Shown: positions 1 to 12,694, numbered from the stretch's first letter. The stretch: 64,000 nucleotides of DNA from Nageia nagi (GCA_050084985.1 JBITNC010000001.1:123566001-123630000); one strand, 5' to 3'. Numbers and translations: made by a program. Notes: a model not told the origin generated them from the sequence alone.

Positions 1-1668
1 AAAGTGGTCCTCACTTAAGTAATATTCTTTTTTCATGTCATTTAGTGACTAAATGTTAGTTCTATATCATTATCTTCATCACTAAGACATTCCATAAGTT
101 TGATTCAAATTTACAACAAGATTGAGACTTGCATTAATCTTCTAGTTTAAATTATCTTCAAAGATTTTTCTTCATGCGTCATTTTTGTACCAATTTTCAT
201 CCAAATCTATAAGGATTATTTTGAAAAAGAAGCATTTATTTATTTTTCTTCATATCATCTTGACACTAGACTATCCTACTAGATCTATTTACAAGTGTCT
301 AAGGATCCATGGTATTATCCAATATTTAATATCCATATACTCTTAGTTGTAGCCTGTATATTACTCTACTTTCTTCATAATAATATTTTTTCTCCTAGTT
401 GAGTTAAAATCCATAATATGGGTTACATCCTTAGCTTATGATTTCTTTAGGGACATTAGAATTTTCCTCATATTCATGACTAAGAAATACATTTACTTTC
501 TCTAATAATTGTGCCTCTTACTATATGTGAGATTCTCCCATATTATATTTTATACTTTTGATTTAATACTAAATTATCCTTTGTCATGTAATTATAAATG
601 GTTAAGGATTTACAGTGTTTTTATAAAGTTATTAAATTATGAAGTGTTTTGTTTCAATGAGCCATCAATTAATTATATTCATATTGTGGAACTCCTTCCC
701 TTTTATTGAACTCTTTTTCATGATGGGTTAAGACATTCGTAACCTATAATTACTTTAAAGACATTAATCCATATCTACACTCATAACTATGGTTTAGATA
801 TTTAGTATTACATAATTTGAAGTGTATTAGCATGTGCTTACATAATTATTTATTAACCCATGTGGAAAAATAAGTTTGAAATCAAGTTCTAAGTATCATT
901 TAAATTACCTTAATGAACATCTCATTACATCGGATAGTTGCCAATAGGTTTACAATATGAATCATGACTATCAATATGTTAGTAATTCTACATGAATGTA
1001 TTAATACATAATAATATATGAGATATTTAGATACATAATTATTTCCTATAGGAAATTTAAATCATTTTATTACAAAGATTTTGAATACCTTTAGTAAGAC
1101 TTTGTTTTTTGAGGTTGCAAACAAACACAAAAATCAAAACATCATTTTATTTATTTATTTTTTTAATGATTGATGATATTTCTTATTCTTTGGCTGAGAA
1201 TGATAATACATTTTACACATATGATATATAGTTGATGATGTATGTCATCTTTGGTGTTGTGTGCATATGTGATGATGTGGTATATTTGATCAATTTATGG
1301 ATGACATCTATCTTATATGTGTATATATTATGCATCTAGTTGATCTTATTTTTTGATTTGCTTATAGCTTGTGGTTTCTTCTTAATATTGTAGGTTACTT
1401 TGAGTATACAAACTCATGGAGGCTCTTCATTTCAGCAAGATATTGAATGACTACTCTTGTATAAAGAAACCTTTTATTGGTTAATGATTGTATTGTAAAA
1501 AATATTTGTTAAAATGGTTAAGTAGTTGAGCCATTGTAGAACCATCTATATTCTATTACTTTCTCAAATATGTAAAAAGTTCTCATATCCACTTGTATCT
1601 CTTGGAGGAGAACTCTCTCTTAATTTCTCTTTCTTCTTTGTCTTTCCAACTTTCTACTCAATTTTACA
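1..1668. other. AT-rich DNA, no gene recognised
   Basis: No coding region, RNA gene or repeat could be supported here. The longest ORF is a 66-residue chance frame (509-709) with no recognisable motif. The right end (about 1100-1668) directly precedes a polypurine tract and LTR start, so it may be the decayed 3' internal part of a plus-strand LTR element, but I could not read reverse transcriptase or RNase H motifs in it. Confidence 0.5.
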
Positions 1669-2050
1669 TTAAGGGGGAGTGTTGAAAATTATAATGTAAT
1701 ATTGTGTAATATTTATATTTAATGTAAATTCACTTATTGATTAAAGTATCTTTATATGCCTTAAAGTATTAAGGGAATAAAAATAGAAAGAGGAAGAAAA
1801 ATAGAAAAAGGAATAAATATAGAAAGAGAATAAATATAGAAACACCTTTAACCTTACTCGTGGGTAAAAATAAGGTTAAAGGGTGGGTTATTTTTATAAA
1901 TAGAGAGGTGCTCCTCTCATTATGTAAGTTGTTATAACTTGATGAAGCATGGTAATGCTTGTCATGTAGATTTATAGGAGAGTTATCTTTTGAGAAAGTA
2001 ATAGAATGATGGTTAAAAGTGGATGTACTCCCAAGAGATGGAAGAATCAC
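1669..2050 (+). mobile_element. Probable 3' LTR start with polypurine tract (Ty1/copia-like)
   Basis: The sequence AAGGGGGAG (1671-1679) is a classic plant copia polypurine tract and is followed at once by TGTTGAAAATTATAATG, a typical LTR start. The next 370 bases contain an AG-rich run and a segment (about 1985-2040) resembling the R/U5 part of copia LTRs, with a run rich in AATAGAATGATGG and GTGGATGTACTCC. The right boundary is not defined because no second LTR is visible in the window; it may be a solo or truncated LTR. The 93-residue minus-strand ORF here is a low-complexity shadow of the purine run. Confidence 0.45.
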
Positions 2051-2999
2051 TATACATGATGCATTATCTTTTGTATGATTATTTCTTATCTTGCTAGATG
2101 GATGAATATTAGATTTATTAGAGAAACTTCAAGGTGATCTTGGTTATAAGGAATCCTTTAATTCCATCAAATCCTTTACATCTTCATATCCAAAAATCTT
2201 CCAATGATCCAAGGTTCATTGATCTTAAGTACTAGGATATGTTTATGAGTAATGAGGATAGGGAAAATCCATTTTTCCTTGACCATATGTAATTTCTACT
2301 AATACTTAAATTCTACAAAGTATGGATGTAAATATTGTATTACAATACCAATATACTTATTAGTACCATCTATAATAACTCCCAATTTGAATCTACTTAA
2401 CTTTCATAATTTGTAAATGCTTGTACATGATAGGTGAGTGATGTAGGCAAGAATTACTCTAGTTTCATTTTATTTCTAGAAGGTGACTCTGGATTGCAAG
2501 GAACTCATTTTGTAACTTGGTAAGGATACGATGACATCTAGAGATGTAGTATAACAATTACAATACCTACCAAATAGATATCATATTGATTCAAAAATAA
2601 TTATAAGCTATTCTATAAGGCGCATTTAGAAAATTCATGCTAGAGAATAGTATACTTGTGACACTCTCCATTCACTCCTTCCTTTAATACTTAGGTTAAT
2701 TCAAATGATTAAACCATTCTCATGGTCTCATATTGGATGAAATACTCATAAAAGTTTTAATAATATTTCTAATACTATAGTTTAACTTGTTTAGTCTTTT
2801 CTCTAGATAACTACACATGGGTATGCACAAAATATAATGCTATTCACATGCAATATGAAAACAAACACTTTAAATTTTCAAAGCACAAGCTTACATAAGA
2901 CCATTGATAATAAGGCATTATTAACTATTATTTCAACCTTGAATGCTAAAAAAATATCAAACAAATTTCCATACTATAACTAATCATCTTAGCTTTACT
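2051..2999. other. Unassigned AT-rich DNA
   Basis: No ORF above chance length and no recognised motif. It may belong to the minus-strand LTR candidate immediately to the right, since that candidate's 3' boundary is unknown. Confidence 0.4.
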
Positions 3000-3969
3000 A
3001 GATAAAATGAGAAAAAGAATGCACCTAGGTACTTTGAGAAGAGAACTCTCTCTCCACGGGCTCTAAACTAATAATCTTGAAAAGATGAGAGCATGATAAG
3101 GTGCCTTTTTCCTTAAGGGTTCTCCCTTTATTTATAGCCAAGGTTGTATAATATTTTCAAAATGTGTTCAATCATCTATCTCAACAATTTTTGTTTGGAT
3201 AATGTAGGCACTCTTTTTTTGGTGTGGTAGGTCTCAAATAATTTTGTTGGCAAGTGTGGTGACATACAAAATATTTTTGATCTTTTATATTAGGTTACCA
3301 AAATATCCATAATTATTTTATGCACCTAACACAAGTAAACAATTTGTGTGGGGATTCCTCCTCCATTATTTTCATAATATCCTAAAATACGTTGTATCCT
3401 TCACAACATGACAATTAGTCCTTTTAACTATGATTTTTAATTTCACCCAATTTTTATTAAAATCCTTAGGTGAAAAATTTAAATTCAAATGAATAAATAT
3501 TCCTTACATCATTCAAAGTTAGTTAATAAATTTTGAAAATGCATATCAAATTTTTAACACTCACTTTTACCTACAATGACCCCTCCAACCCACAAGGTAA
3601 ATTCATTAGTGCACAAACACACCTACAATATCAAAATTGAATATTATTCATAATAATTATGTTATGCATCTATATGATCTACAATTTTCATTTGGGTTTA
3701 TCAATGAATCAACACCAATCATTTCCTCACTCTTACTAATTTGTTCCCATTAACCAACTCACCCTTGGTCCCTTGGGTCTTTAACCTGACTCCACATCTC
3801 GAGTCAAATTGTAACCTACATCATAAAATTTTAAAGCTAGCATCAAATTGACACAAATTAGGCACATGCCTACTCAAAATTACTCATTTCAAACATAAAT
3901 AGTCTTAATCACATTTAAATCATCAATTGTGTTTGAGTCTTAATATATGCAATTAGGTGGGTTGTTACA
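3000..3969 (-). mobile_element. Candidate minus-strand LTR (Ty3/gypsy-like), with TATA box
   Basis: Read on the minus strand, the segment begins at 3969 with TGTAACAACCCACC, which resembles the TGTAACACCC-type starts of many plant gypsy LTRs. It has a good TATA box, GGCTATAAATAAAGGG, at about 3124-3139, followed by a plausible transcribed leader with an AG-rich GTGGAGAGAGAG stretch. No partner LTR, primer-binding site or coding region was found, so this could be a solo LTR or a coincidence; the 3' boundary is arbitrary. Confidence 0.3.
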
Positions 3970-6726
3970 TGACACATTATGATATGTCACCTTGAATTCC
4001 TTAAGTTTCTTGTTATGGTGGATCTTATTCAATTTTGGTTGTAGAACACACCATAGATTCTCTTATTCTTCTTCTTCAACATATTCATCTTCATCTCCAT
4101 AGCTTTCTCCACCTAGATGCCATGCCTTTATACTTATCATCTTCATGTTCTTGATCAAACAACTCATTGAACTATTGATCCATGTCATTGTCCTAGGTAG
4201 ATTTCTTTTTTTTCCAACCATCCACTCTCTTTCAATAGATTCATAATGGCTTTCCCCAATAGTGGTCTATTCAAATGTAAACTTCATCACTTTGGGTAAA
4301 AAAATCCCTCCACACTAGAAGAGTTGCTATTAAAATTATGTTGTCTAGCATTTAAGGCATGTACAAGCTCTTACTTTTTCATTTTTTAACCTTTTATTTT
4401 GATCAACTAGTATATTCATTTAGGTTTTTAGTTAGTTCTTATATCCTATTCATAAAAATATAGTTTCAAATTATACTCTTAACTATCTAAAATCTCCTTT
4501 AACTTTATGTCTATCAATTTCCTCTTAATCTCTACATGGATCCCTTATGTCTAATGATAATATCTTGAAATGAAAAAGAAGGGATTATACTAAGGCCTTC
4601 TTCCTTCTAGTGCCATATTCTAAATCAATATAATATAATTACTACTAAAATCTAAGGTAAATATTCATAAGTGACATAAAATGAAGTAATATGAGCCTCC
4701 TACCATAACTATTGATCTAATAATTATATTTTAATTAGTGAAGTAATAATCCCTTTTTTTATATTATTCATTATTAAAGCTTCTAAGGTTTTAGCTGATA
4801 ATCTAGGCATGGTGCACTTGAAAATCAAAGATATAACTAGACCTAAGAAATGATTTACAAAATTATAAAAGTTTCCAAATTCTGTAGAAATTTCTATTCA
4901 TTTATCTACATGCAACCTTAACTCATATTGATCCTTTACCCTCAATGGTATTTGGATGAATTTATCATGATGTTGAAAAGGGATGAAGCAAATGATGTAT
5001 GAGATATTGTGAATATGCATATCTCTAGTAGGTTTGTTAGTTATTCCACCATATTTCTTGATATATACTTTAACCAATTAAAATGAAATGCTTCAAGGGA
5101 TGGGTGATGGTGTTTCCAAGGATATAACCTGTTTTCCAAAACTATGAACAATATAGAATACACCATTTATATGCCATCAAAGAAGTAAGAAATGATCACT
5201 CTTCTTTTGGCATATCCTTATATGGTATCTTCACACAAGACACTATGTAGCTTCTAGAAAACCATCTCACCATATGCTTATTGTAGTAATTTATTTGCTC
5301 CCCTATGTTATCCTTTTTGGGATGTATGAGATCTCTAGTTTTGCTAGTGCTTACAAAGATCACTTTTGCTAAGAAATCTAAGACTACTTACATGTTTGTG
5401 ATCCTCACCAATCATTATTTTAGACTAACCAATTATTGGTATTATGTTGATTAGTTTTGGGGTTGGGTGAATTTTATTACAACCAACCAATAAAGCATGC
5501 TATTATTTGGTCTCTTACAAGTGATATTACCTTTTTTGTGAAAGTAAAATGGCTTGAGTTTAACCTTATATATTTTTGTAGCCTCCCAATTTGTGTATCC
5601 TTAATACCTTTTAATTGATCTATCCACTTGCTAGTTGATTCTCCATATCCTATTTTATGGTAAAGATAGGAGTTGACTTGCATGATGTAAGATGCACTAG
5701 AGAGTAATCACACAAGCTAACATTTGATGAGCAAGGTCCAACCTCCAATTTTATAGGTTGATCCTTGATGAACTAACCTCTTGAGAACTTCAATATCATG
5801 ACAATGTAACATATCCTATGACAAAGACCCTCTCCTAGACAAGCTACTTGTATTTTTAGATTGATAAAATGATCCCATAGACCCTAGGATGGCTAGTTTA
5901 TAGATATTATAGTGATGAATCCCATTAGGATGTTTCTTCATAGACAAAGATGTAAACTACAAGATTAGGGATTCATAGTTAAATTTTGACTTTTTTAGGT
6001 TATACCCTACTCAAATGGGTATGGAGTGCCTTTTTTTGAGGAAAATATATTCAATAAAGAGAGAAATAGGGATTAAAAAGAGTTTGGTACTTAGAGAAGT
6101 GTAGGGATATAGGTAAAGAATGGGAAATGATAGATCATGGGGCTAACCTAGGCTTCCAATGCATTAAACTAGAACCATAGAGAGGAAACCTAAATCACAA
6201 CCTTAAATTAAAGAAAACAAAATTATTCATATAAAGAGAATGAGGCATAATAGCTACTAATGAATCAATAACCATCATCTAAAATGCAAGAGTCCGTCAA
6301 ATCCAACAATTTAAGCATCATAGAATATAATCATTGAAACAAAAGAGAAAATATAGACAAACTTAAGTTGAATAAAAATAAGTGTTTCTCCATTATGGAG
6401 GAAAAGTTTCAATTAATTTTATCCTATTATATTATTAGGATCTCTATTTATAATAGATGATCTGGTCACTTGATAATACAATAACTAATTCTAAACTCAT
6501 TTACTACTTCACTAACTCTAGTTTTATGGAAATAATATAATTTACAACAAGATATTAACCTCCAAATAAATTAAAATACTTACTAAGATACTTCTAGACT
6601 AGTGGAGTATATCTTTCACACTTAATGCATGATCTGGTTGATTTAGAATTTTAGCTTCATGCATAATATTCATCATTAGATGGATGATTGTGTTTAGCAA
6701 TGCTAATTCACTTCTTGTGCATGCAT
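3970..6726. other. Unassigned AT-rich DNA, no gene recognised
   Basis: Only short chance ORFs occur, such as 5477-5683 on the minus strand (68 residues). None shows a domain I recognise. The segment ends at the left edge of the Copia-B 3' LTR. Confidence 0.5.
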
Positions 6727-6892
6727 TGAGAAGTATAAACTTTAATTGATTTGAAAATGAAATCATTACATATATATATGTTTTAGATAAACTAAGAAAT
6801 AGGAATATTCTAAATATAACCCAAATTAGATGATCACACCTTTTTATAATCCAATCCATAAGCAAACTAGAAGTTTGAATAATATCCTAACA
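6727..6892 (-). repeat. Copia-B 3' LTR, part 1 (split by Copia-A)
   Basis: Aligns by eye to the left part of the Copia-B 5' LTR (24572-24738). Shared blocks include GAAGTATAAAC, ATATTCTAAATATAA, GATGATCA, ATAATCCAT and CATGATAGAC. The LTR edge is TGAGAAG at 6727. The matching rest of this LTR resumes at about 20115, on the far side of Copia-A. The 88-residue minus-strand ORF here is only LTR sequence. Confidence 0.8.
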
Positions 6893-7160
6893 TGATAGAC
6901 TATTAAATTATTTTATTACCTTGTTATGTATCCACCTCTATTGTTAAGTTCATTAGATTGATGATGTGACATCCTTATCCTCTTATCAAGTTTTTATGAT
7001 TCAATGGTATGGCTATCATTTATTGCTCTTGATATTTAAGCAAGATTATGTATCTCATTTCTTTAAGGAGAATGCAATCAACTATTTTGTGCTCATTTGT
7101 GATTCACTTTTGTTGTTTGATTTTTTTATCTTGAAAATGGTGTCTTCAATATTACTTTCA
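6893..7160 (+). repeat. Copia-A 5' LTR
   Basis: Starts TGATAGA and ends ATTACTTTCA just before a primer-binding-like site. It aligns with the 3' LTR at 19836-20114 over its whole length; shared blocks include TTATTTTATTACCTTGTTA, CTTATCCTCTTATCAA and GATATTTAAGCAAG. The two LTRs differ by many substitutions and small indels, so this insertion is old. The 102-residue ORF that begins here (6966-7274) is LTR sequence, not a gene. Confidence 0.8.
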
Positions 7161-7172
7161 TTCTATCAGATA
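7161..7172 (+). promoter_or_regulatory. Copia-A primer-binding site (decayed)
   Basis: TTCTATCAGATA matches 8 of 12 positions of TGGTATCAGAGC, the complement of the 3' end of initiator methionine tRNA used by most plant copia elements. Its position directly after the LTR supports the call. Confidence 0.55.
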
Positions 7173-8199
7173 TTTGGTGGTTTTGAAGTGCTTCTGGGAG
7201 CATATTGTGTTGAGAGCATCAACCAACAATGTATAAATATCTTGCTATGCTATTTGTCTTCAACCTCTCGATGAGAGATTTAGTTGTTGGGCCTTCATCT
7301 AGTTTTTTGAAGGTTTTTTCCAATTTTTATTTAGATCAACAAGTTGGTGGATACATTTCTTGAGGGGTATAGTATTCTCTTTTTGAATAGACTACATTTT
7401 TGGCATGTTTGGCTAGCTAAAAAATGTCATTCTAAAGATAGTCACATTGTTTATTCTTTTTGTTGATCAAATTTAAATATTGAAGTAGATTTGGATACCC
7501 ATTTTTGAGATAAACAATTTGTGGTTTTTATCTTGCTCAATTTTGAGGTCAATTAACAAAGTTAGGAGCCTTGAAAGATTTGAAATTCTTTCCAATTTCA
7601 AATTAATTCTAGCAATTTTGGAGATCAACAATGTTAGTTTATTTTTGAGAGCATACAAAGATGTTTTTTAGAATTGTTAATTCAAATGGATTCTTGGCTT
7701 TGAGATAGACATTTCGCTACTCATACAACACCCTTTGGTCACTTTGTATCCCAAAATTTCATTTTGAAATTTTAGAATTAAGTTATTACTAATTTTTATC
7801 ATTAATTTAATTAATCCTTGAATACTTAATTACATTGAATCCACATACAGAGTCTATTTCTTGTGATTCTTTGTGCATTGGAATTATGACTTCATTTTAT
7901 TTATTTTGGATCATTCAAATTTTGCTCTTCTACCTTGTAAAGTGGACAATATAAGCCTTTTGGGGGGTATTATGTAGGTGCCAATTCAATGCACCCTTGT
8001 GTTTGCTTGTCTTCTTGTACTTTATTGTGATGGATTTTGCTTTTGGATTCACCATGGATGCTCTCACACTGCATAACTATCATCCTTGGAAACCATGCAT
8101 GTTGATCATCCTAGCACAAAGAGGCCTAAGTACACTAATTAAGAAGAAAATGTTCACATTCAAGACTAATTATGAAACATAGGTTTTCTCTAAATCACT
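7173..8199 (+). other. Copia-A leader region, no domain recognised
   Basis: About 1 kb separates the primer-binding site from readable gag, longer than usual for copia. No domain is visible. A G6 run sits at about 7961-7966. It may be a decayed leader or hold an unrecognised small insertion. Confidence 0.35.
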
Positions 8200-8800
8200 A
8201 AACTGAAGCATTTGGGGCTAATACTAGTGAGAGTTTATTGTTTCACTTTGAAAATATTACTACTCACATGACATATGGGATAAATTGGATAAGTTCTTTG
8301 GTAAAATTTATACAATAAAATCAATGCAAATTGAGGCTCAACTTACCACATTATCCCCTAATGATTTTCCTACCATGGTTGACTATCTCACTAAGTTTAA
8401 GGAGTTGTATACATAATTGAAAGATAGTGGTCAAAAGAAAGAATAGAAAGATTGTATATTCTTGATTTTATCCAAATTGTTAGGACCTTTTTTCATGTAT
8501 TTTATTTGATGTTTCTTTCTACTATGGATACTTTGGGTTCTTCACATAAGATGCCTACTTTGGAAGAATTCTATGAGTAGTTCACAAGAGAAGAGATAAA
8601 ACTCTCGTTGTTAGATATGGTATCATCTTCTAGTAAGGAACTTGCAGCAACATCATCCATAGAAAAATTCAAGGCAAAGAACAAAAGGCTCCTCATTCTA
8701 AAGAGTCTCATCTTGATCAATATACCCCAAAGAGGGCAGTTTCACTTGTGACATTTATGGTAAGCTTGGTCATTCTGAGACCAATTGCTACAAGAAGTTG
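8200..8800 (+). pseudogene. Copia-A gag remnant (UBN2-type, with zinc knuckle)
   Basis: Translation of 8278-8420 gives a stretch beginning WDKLDKFFG and containing TMVDYLTKFKELY, the pattern of the plant copia gag domain (UBN2/Retrotran_gag). Near 8745-8795 a frame reads CDIYGKLGHSETNCYKK, a CX2CX4HX4C zinc knuckle whose second cysteine is now tyrosine. The reading frame is broken by several stops and shifts. Gag would have packaged element RNA in virus-like particles. Confidence 0.75.
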
Positions 8801-9151
8801 AATTCCTTGGAGAAAGCTATGAAAACAAATTATATTATTAACACTGAGGCCACTTGGAAGGCCTTGAATATTTTTGGATGGGTAACTTCATCTTTATCTA
8901 GTTGCATTATTGATCCAAGTGTTTCACACCAAATGACTTCATCTAGGAAGTCCTTTGCATCACTATGTTCTAGTTTAATTTCTGCTCTTGAGGTTGGTGA
9001 TTTTTCACATATTTTAGTGAAGGGTAAAGGTTATTTCCTTATTTATGGGGGGTGCATTCATGATGTTCTTTATGTTTTATACATCACTACCAACATGGGT
9101 ACAAGAAGTTGGGTCCACTTTAAGGCCAAAAAGTGGAAGTGTTTTCCTTGA
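8798..9151 (+). pseudogene. Copia-A aspartic protease remnant
   Basis: This 117-codon open frame follows the zinc knuckle. It shows the copia protease plan: an active-site-like IIDPSVSHQMTSS (normally D-S/T-G-A followed by S-H-M), then VKGKGYF and HDVLYV, matching the G.G and L.DVLYVP motifs. The catalytic D-S-G is altered to D-P-S, so the enzyme would be inactive. The frame stops where integrase should follow. Confidence 0.75.
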
Positions 9152-10549
9152 TTTTTAAATTTAGATATGATTGATCTATGGAATCATGAAAAAGGACAAT
9201 AAGGTGAAAATGTAGTGTTTAGAGTCTAGTTTTTAAATATATAAGTTATTCTAATACTCTAATAATAGAGTCTAAAATTTGATAGGATGAAGAAAAACTA
9301 TAAAAAAAAACCATTTTTGAAGCATACCATGCTCATGTTCTTCCACCATAATTTGACTAAAATCAAGGTATTTTCTAAAATCCTTTTAGGAAAAGATACC
9401 TAACACATTAGAGCTTGTCCTAGATATTTTTCCATAATTTTTGAATTAATATGTTTTTATTAATTTTGTACTAGGCATGTTTCTAGTTTTGAAAAGTGCT
9501 TGTGTCTATCCACCATAATTTGTTCTAAACTTAATCATTTTCCAAACTTTTTTTTATTCTTGTAGAAAATTTTGTGAAGCTTGTCCCTATATAATGTTTT
9601 TTTTTCATAAATACCTAAAAAAAACTTATTAATAAAATATGAGACCCTCATATATCAAGTATATGGACCACTTTTACTAAACAATAATTTACAAATATTA
9701 AATCTTAGCCAATTGTAAAAAGAATTACATATTTTAAATCTACACTCTTTAATCTATAATGGGTTTTAATTTCATGGAAAAATTCTACTAAAAAATCCAT
9801 CAAATGTATGCCTAAAGTTGAGACTTTCTATTAAAATTGCCATGAACATATACTTGTAGGTCCAAGGCTAAGTGTTGACTCACTAAGCCTTTTCCAAGCT
9901 GAAATTTAAGGTGAAATCAGAGATTCAAAATAGGAATCTCGATAAATTAAGATCTTGATATTTATATGTATTTAAGATTTAAATATAAGGATCCTAATAT
10001 TTATTGGGATCCCAAACCTATATTAGGATCTTGATTTTTTTAACATTGAATTTTAACTTCATCAATTTTCCCCACTTCCCCTTTAAGTGGACCTAACTTC
10101 TTGCTTTCACCCACCTACCTACTCTTTGTGTATCAAATTTATGCTTCTAGTACTAGTTGAATAATGTTTTTTACTCCTCATTATTTTGAGATTCTTAGCA
10201 TAGAGGACCCTAGATCATTAATTTATTAGGGTATTATTTATCACTCTACTCACCTCTATGAGTTTGAGGGATTTTATGTGGATCCTCCTACTCCTTCTCT
10301 TCCTATGTTTTCATATGACAATAATGTTGATGATTCTATTGTGAACATTCTTGATAACTTTGTGGCTAGTCTTAAGATTCCTACTTTTGTTACTTCTATT
10401 TCTATTTTTGAGGATGAAACCTCTCTTATTTAGGACTCTCCTACTTCTCATCCTCATTCTATTGGTATGCTTTAGTCACTCAAGCTATTTTGAATGCTCC
10501 ATATTTAGACTCAAAGGCTACTAGCATCTCTATGGATTATAATAATTTG
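9152..10549 (+). other. Copia-A middle region; integrase not recognisable
   Basis: An intact copia element would have its integrase here. I could not read the HHCC or DDE motifs in any frame. Around 10210-10440 a frame reads FYVDPPTPSLPMFSYD and DDSIVNILDNFVASL, plausibly the linker before reverse transcriptase. The 4.5-kb tandem repeat unit begins inside this segment at about 9437. Confidence 0.4.
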
Positions 10550-11535
10550 ATGATGATGATTCTATACAAATTGTACTTGCTCTAGCTTCTTTGTAAATAT
10601 GGTCAATATTTTAGTTGGATGTGTAAACTTCTTTTCTCTCTAATGAGATGGAATTATTTCTTCTCTCTTCTAGTGTTGTGGGATGTGCTTCTTATCCCAC
10701 TATCTATATTTAGATAAATTATGCTCACACTACCATCCTTTTGTTATGTGATGGTAATACTCTACTCTATAGTAGTTCTAGAACTCACATTCAATCTCTT
10801 TAACAATCCCTCTTTGTCTTTATCAAGGTGACAGACCTTGAAATAGCTCACTCTTTTCTAGTTACTCAAACAAATTTAGGAATCTCTCTTTTTTAGAAGC
10901 AGTATACCTTGGATCTTCTTTAGTAGTTTGGGATGGCTGATTGAATACCATATTTGAATACTTTTTAGAGTGAGGTTACTTTGAATTCCTATTGCACTAC
11001 ACCTTTTTGTGATGATACATTGTATCACTAGTTGGTTGGGAGTCTCTCACATCTCACTCACATTCGACTTGATATGTCTTATGTTATTGATATTTTTTCT
11101 TAGTTTACACATTCCCCTCCTAAGTCTCACTAGCTTGCATCTAAGAGGATTCTTCATTATTTAAATGGTACATAACACTTTGGTTTGTTCTATACAAGAG
11201 GTGATCTAATGTTGGTTGGTTATAACCAATTTTGATTTGGCTAGCTCTTCCATTGGTTGTCATTCTACTTTTGGCTATGTGTCTTTCCTTGGTAACTCTC
11301 CCATTTCTTGGTAATGCAAGATTCAATATACTAGTGCACTTTCATCCTTTGAGGCAAAGTATAAGGTAGTTGCTTATATGAGTCAAGAGGATCTCTATCA
11401 TCGATAATTGTTATATGAGTTTGGTTATTTTGAGAATCAATCTACATTTATTTAGTATGATAACTAGAGTGCCATCCATATCTTTCATAATCTTGTTGAG
11501 TATCCTCATTCTAGGAATATCCAAGATGATCTTCT
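10550..11535 (+). pseudogene. Copia-A reverse transcriptase / RNase H remnant, first copy
   Basis: Frames in this stretch match the C-terminal half of copia RT and the RNase H: IQIVLALASL and LDV near 10555-10620 (compare vLaLAa and QLDVkNAFL), then DLEIAHSFLVTQTNLGISL, QKQYTLDLL and FGMAD at 10835-10940, then LVGSLSHLTHIRLDMSYV, SPPKSHQLASKRILHYLNGT and FEAKYKVVAY at 11030-11380. Many in-frame stops are present. It breaks at the element C insertion (target CTTCT, 11531-11535); its true 3' end lies at 19487-19590. Confidence 0.8.
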
Positions 11536-11844
11536 TGTTGGAATTATACCCTACATATCCCTAAGTCCTAAGTTAGTAGATTAATTAATTAGGATTAAGA
11601 GTATTTCCTAAAGTATTAGCTTGTGAGGAATATTTGGTCTATGTTGACCATATTCCATGCTTAGCCTATTTGTTAGGATAGGCATCACTTATTGTCTTAT
11701 AGTTCACGTAGGTGTGCTATTTGTGATATTTGTTATGGTGTGAGAATATTGCATCTCAACCATTTAGCTTGTCTTGTAATGGCTCACAAAGCCTATATAT
11801 GTAACTCATTTTCATGAGTAATATAGAACATTATAGTTCTCTCA
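11536..11844 (+). repeat. Element C 5' LTR, truncated copy
   Basis: 309 bp, starting TGTTGGAATTATACCC and ending ATAGTTCTCTCA. I saw no difference from the LTR at 16044-16352. It contains a TATATATG stretch at about 11793-11800 that could serve the promoter. Confidence 0.9.
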
Positions 11845-11846
11845 AT

Positions 11847-11858
11847 TGGTATCAGAGC
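11847..11858 (+). promoter_or_regulatory. Element C primer-binding site, truncated copy
   Basis: TGGTATCAGAGC is a perfect 12-base complement to the 3' end of plant initiator methionine tRNA, two bases after the LTR. This is where minus-strand DNA synthesis would be primed. It is not itself a tRNA gene. Confidence 0.9.
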
Positions 11859-12694
11859 ATAGTTGATTATTGGGTTAGAGTGAGTGAAGTCTTGAAGGAT
11901 CTTATCAAGCTCCTCAAGGACTGTCATCAAGTTATTGAGCTTGTGGATGCATTGCAAAGAATTTATCAAATTCTTGCAAGTGTGAGATCCAAAGACTTTG
12001 AATTGATCTGGGTAGACTATTGCTTCTGTTTGTGACCTAACATTGAGAAGCATGTGCAGCTAGATGAAAAGGAGACTGCACATTCATTTCTGAAGCGATA
12101 GAGGTCAAAGAGGAGAAGTCACATTATGAGAGGATATCTGCATGCATTGTAGGATCACATAGGAGACTCTGAAGGAGATGATGTTTGGTGACTTGATCTG
12201 TCATGTAGAGGAGATATTTCATGCATGAAGGAGCATGGAGGAGGTGCATGAAATGTGCATGAAGAGTAGCACATTGGAGAGTCGCATGAAGAATCATGTG
12301 GAGGAGCTCACGTAAGCTATGAGGAGATGTATGCGATTGGTAGCCTACATTGTGAGGAGACTTTGGTGTTGCTATGCTACATTTGGTGGCCCACATGAAG
12401 AAGAAGCTGCACAAAGGATGAACTGATCATGATGTTTACATGCTGCATGAGGAGCTCACGTAAGCTGGAGGAGTAGTGTGATGATCATGTGGTAGAGGAT
12501 GTGGAGGAGTGACATCCATAGAAGGTAGCATGAGACTAACCTGTGCTCATTTTGTGGATGTGAAGGGATCTACACCAGTGAGGAGAGATGTCCTATTGAA
12601 GCTGACCTGCCAAAATTGTGCATCCAAATCTGAGAAGGAGGTGGTTAAATGGCCATCTATTTTCATCTCTATTAATATCTAATTTTGATTACAG
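11859..12694 (+). other. Element C leader (purine-rich)
   Basis: Between primer-binding site and ORF lies an untranslated-looking leader rich in ATGAAG, GAGGAG and GCATGA words. One frame from the LTR (11814-12035) reads a helix-prone stretch with VLKDLIKLLKDCHQVIELV, possibly a small leader peptide; its coding status is unknown. The 18-mer GAGGAGCTCACGTAAGCT occurs twice, at 12301 and 12449. The leader ends at a splice-acceptor-like TTTTGATTACAG (about 12683-12694). Confidence 0.5.

Noticed and set aside
1769-2050. 93-codon minus-strand ORF ending in a phenylalanine/leucine run
   Set aside because: It is the complement of an AG-rich tract within a probable LTR.
7850-7990. Similarity of the ATGTAGGTG...AATGCACCC stretch to 40390-40420
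   Set aside because: Only a short block is shared and the flanks do not align, so common origin cannot be claimed.
12124-12414. 96-codon minus-strand ORF in the element C leader, repeated at 16632-16922
   Set aside because: Histidine-rich product of the repetitive ATG/CATGA leader words with no domain. Its identity between copies only reflects the 4.5-kb repeat.
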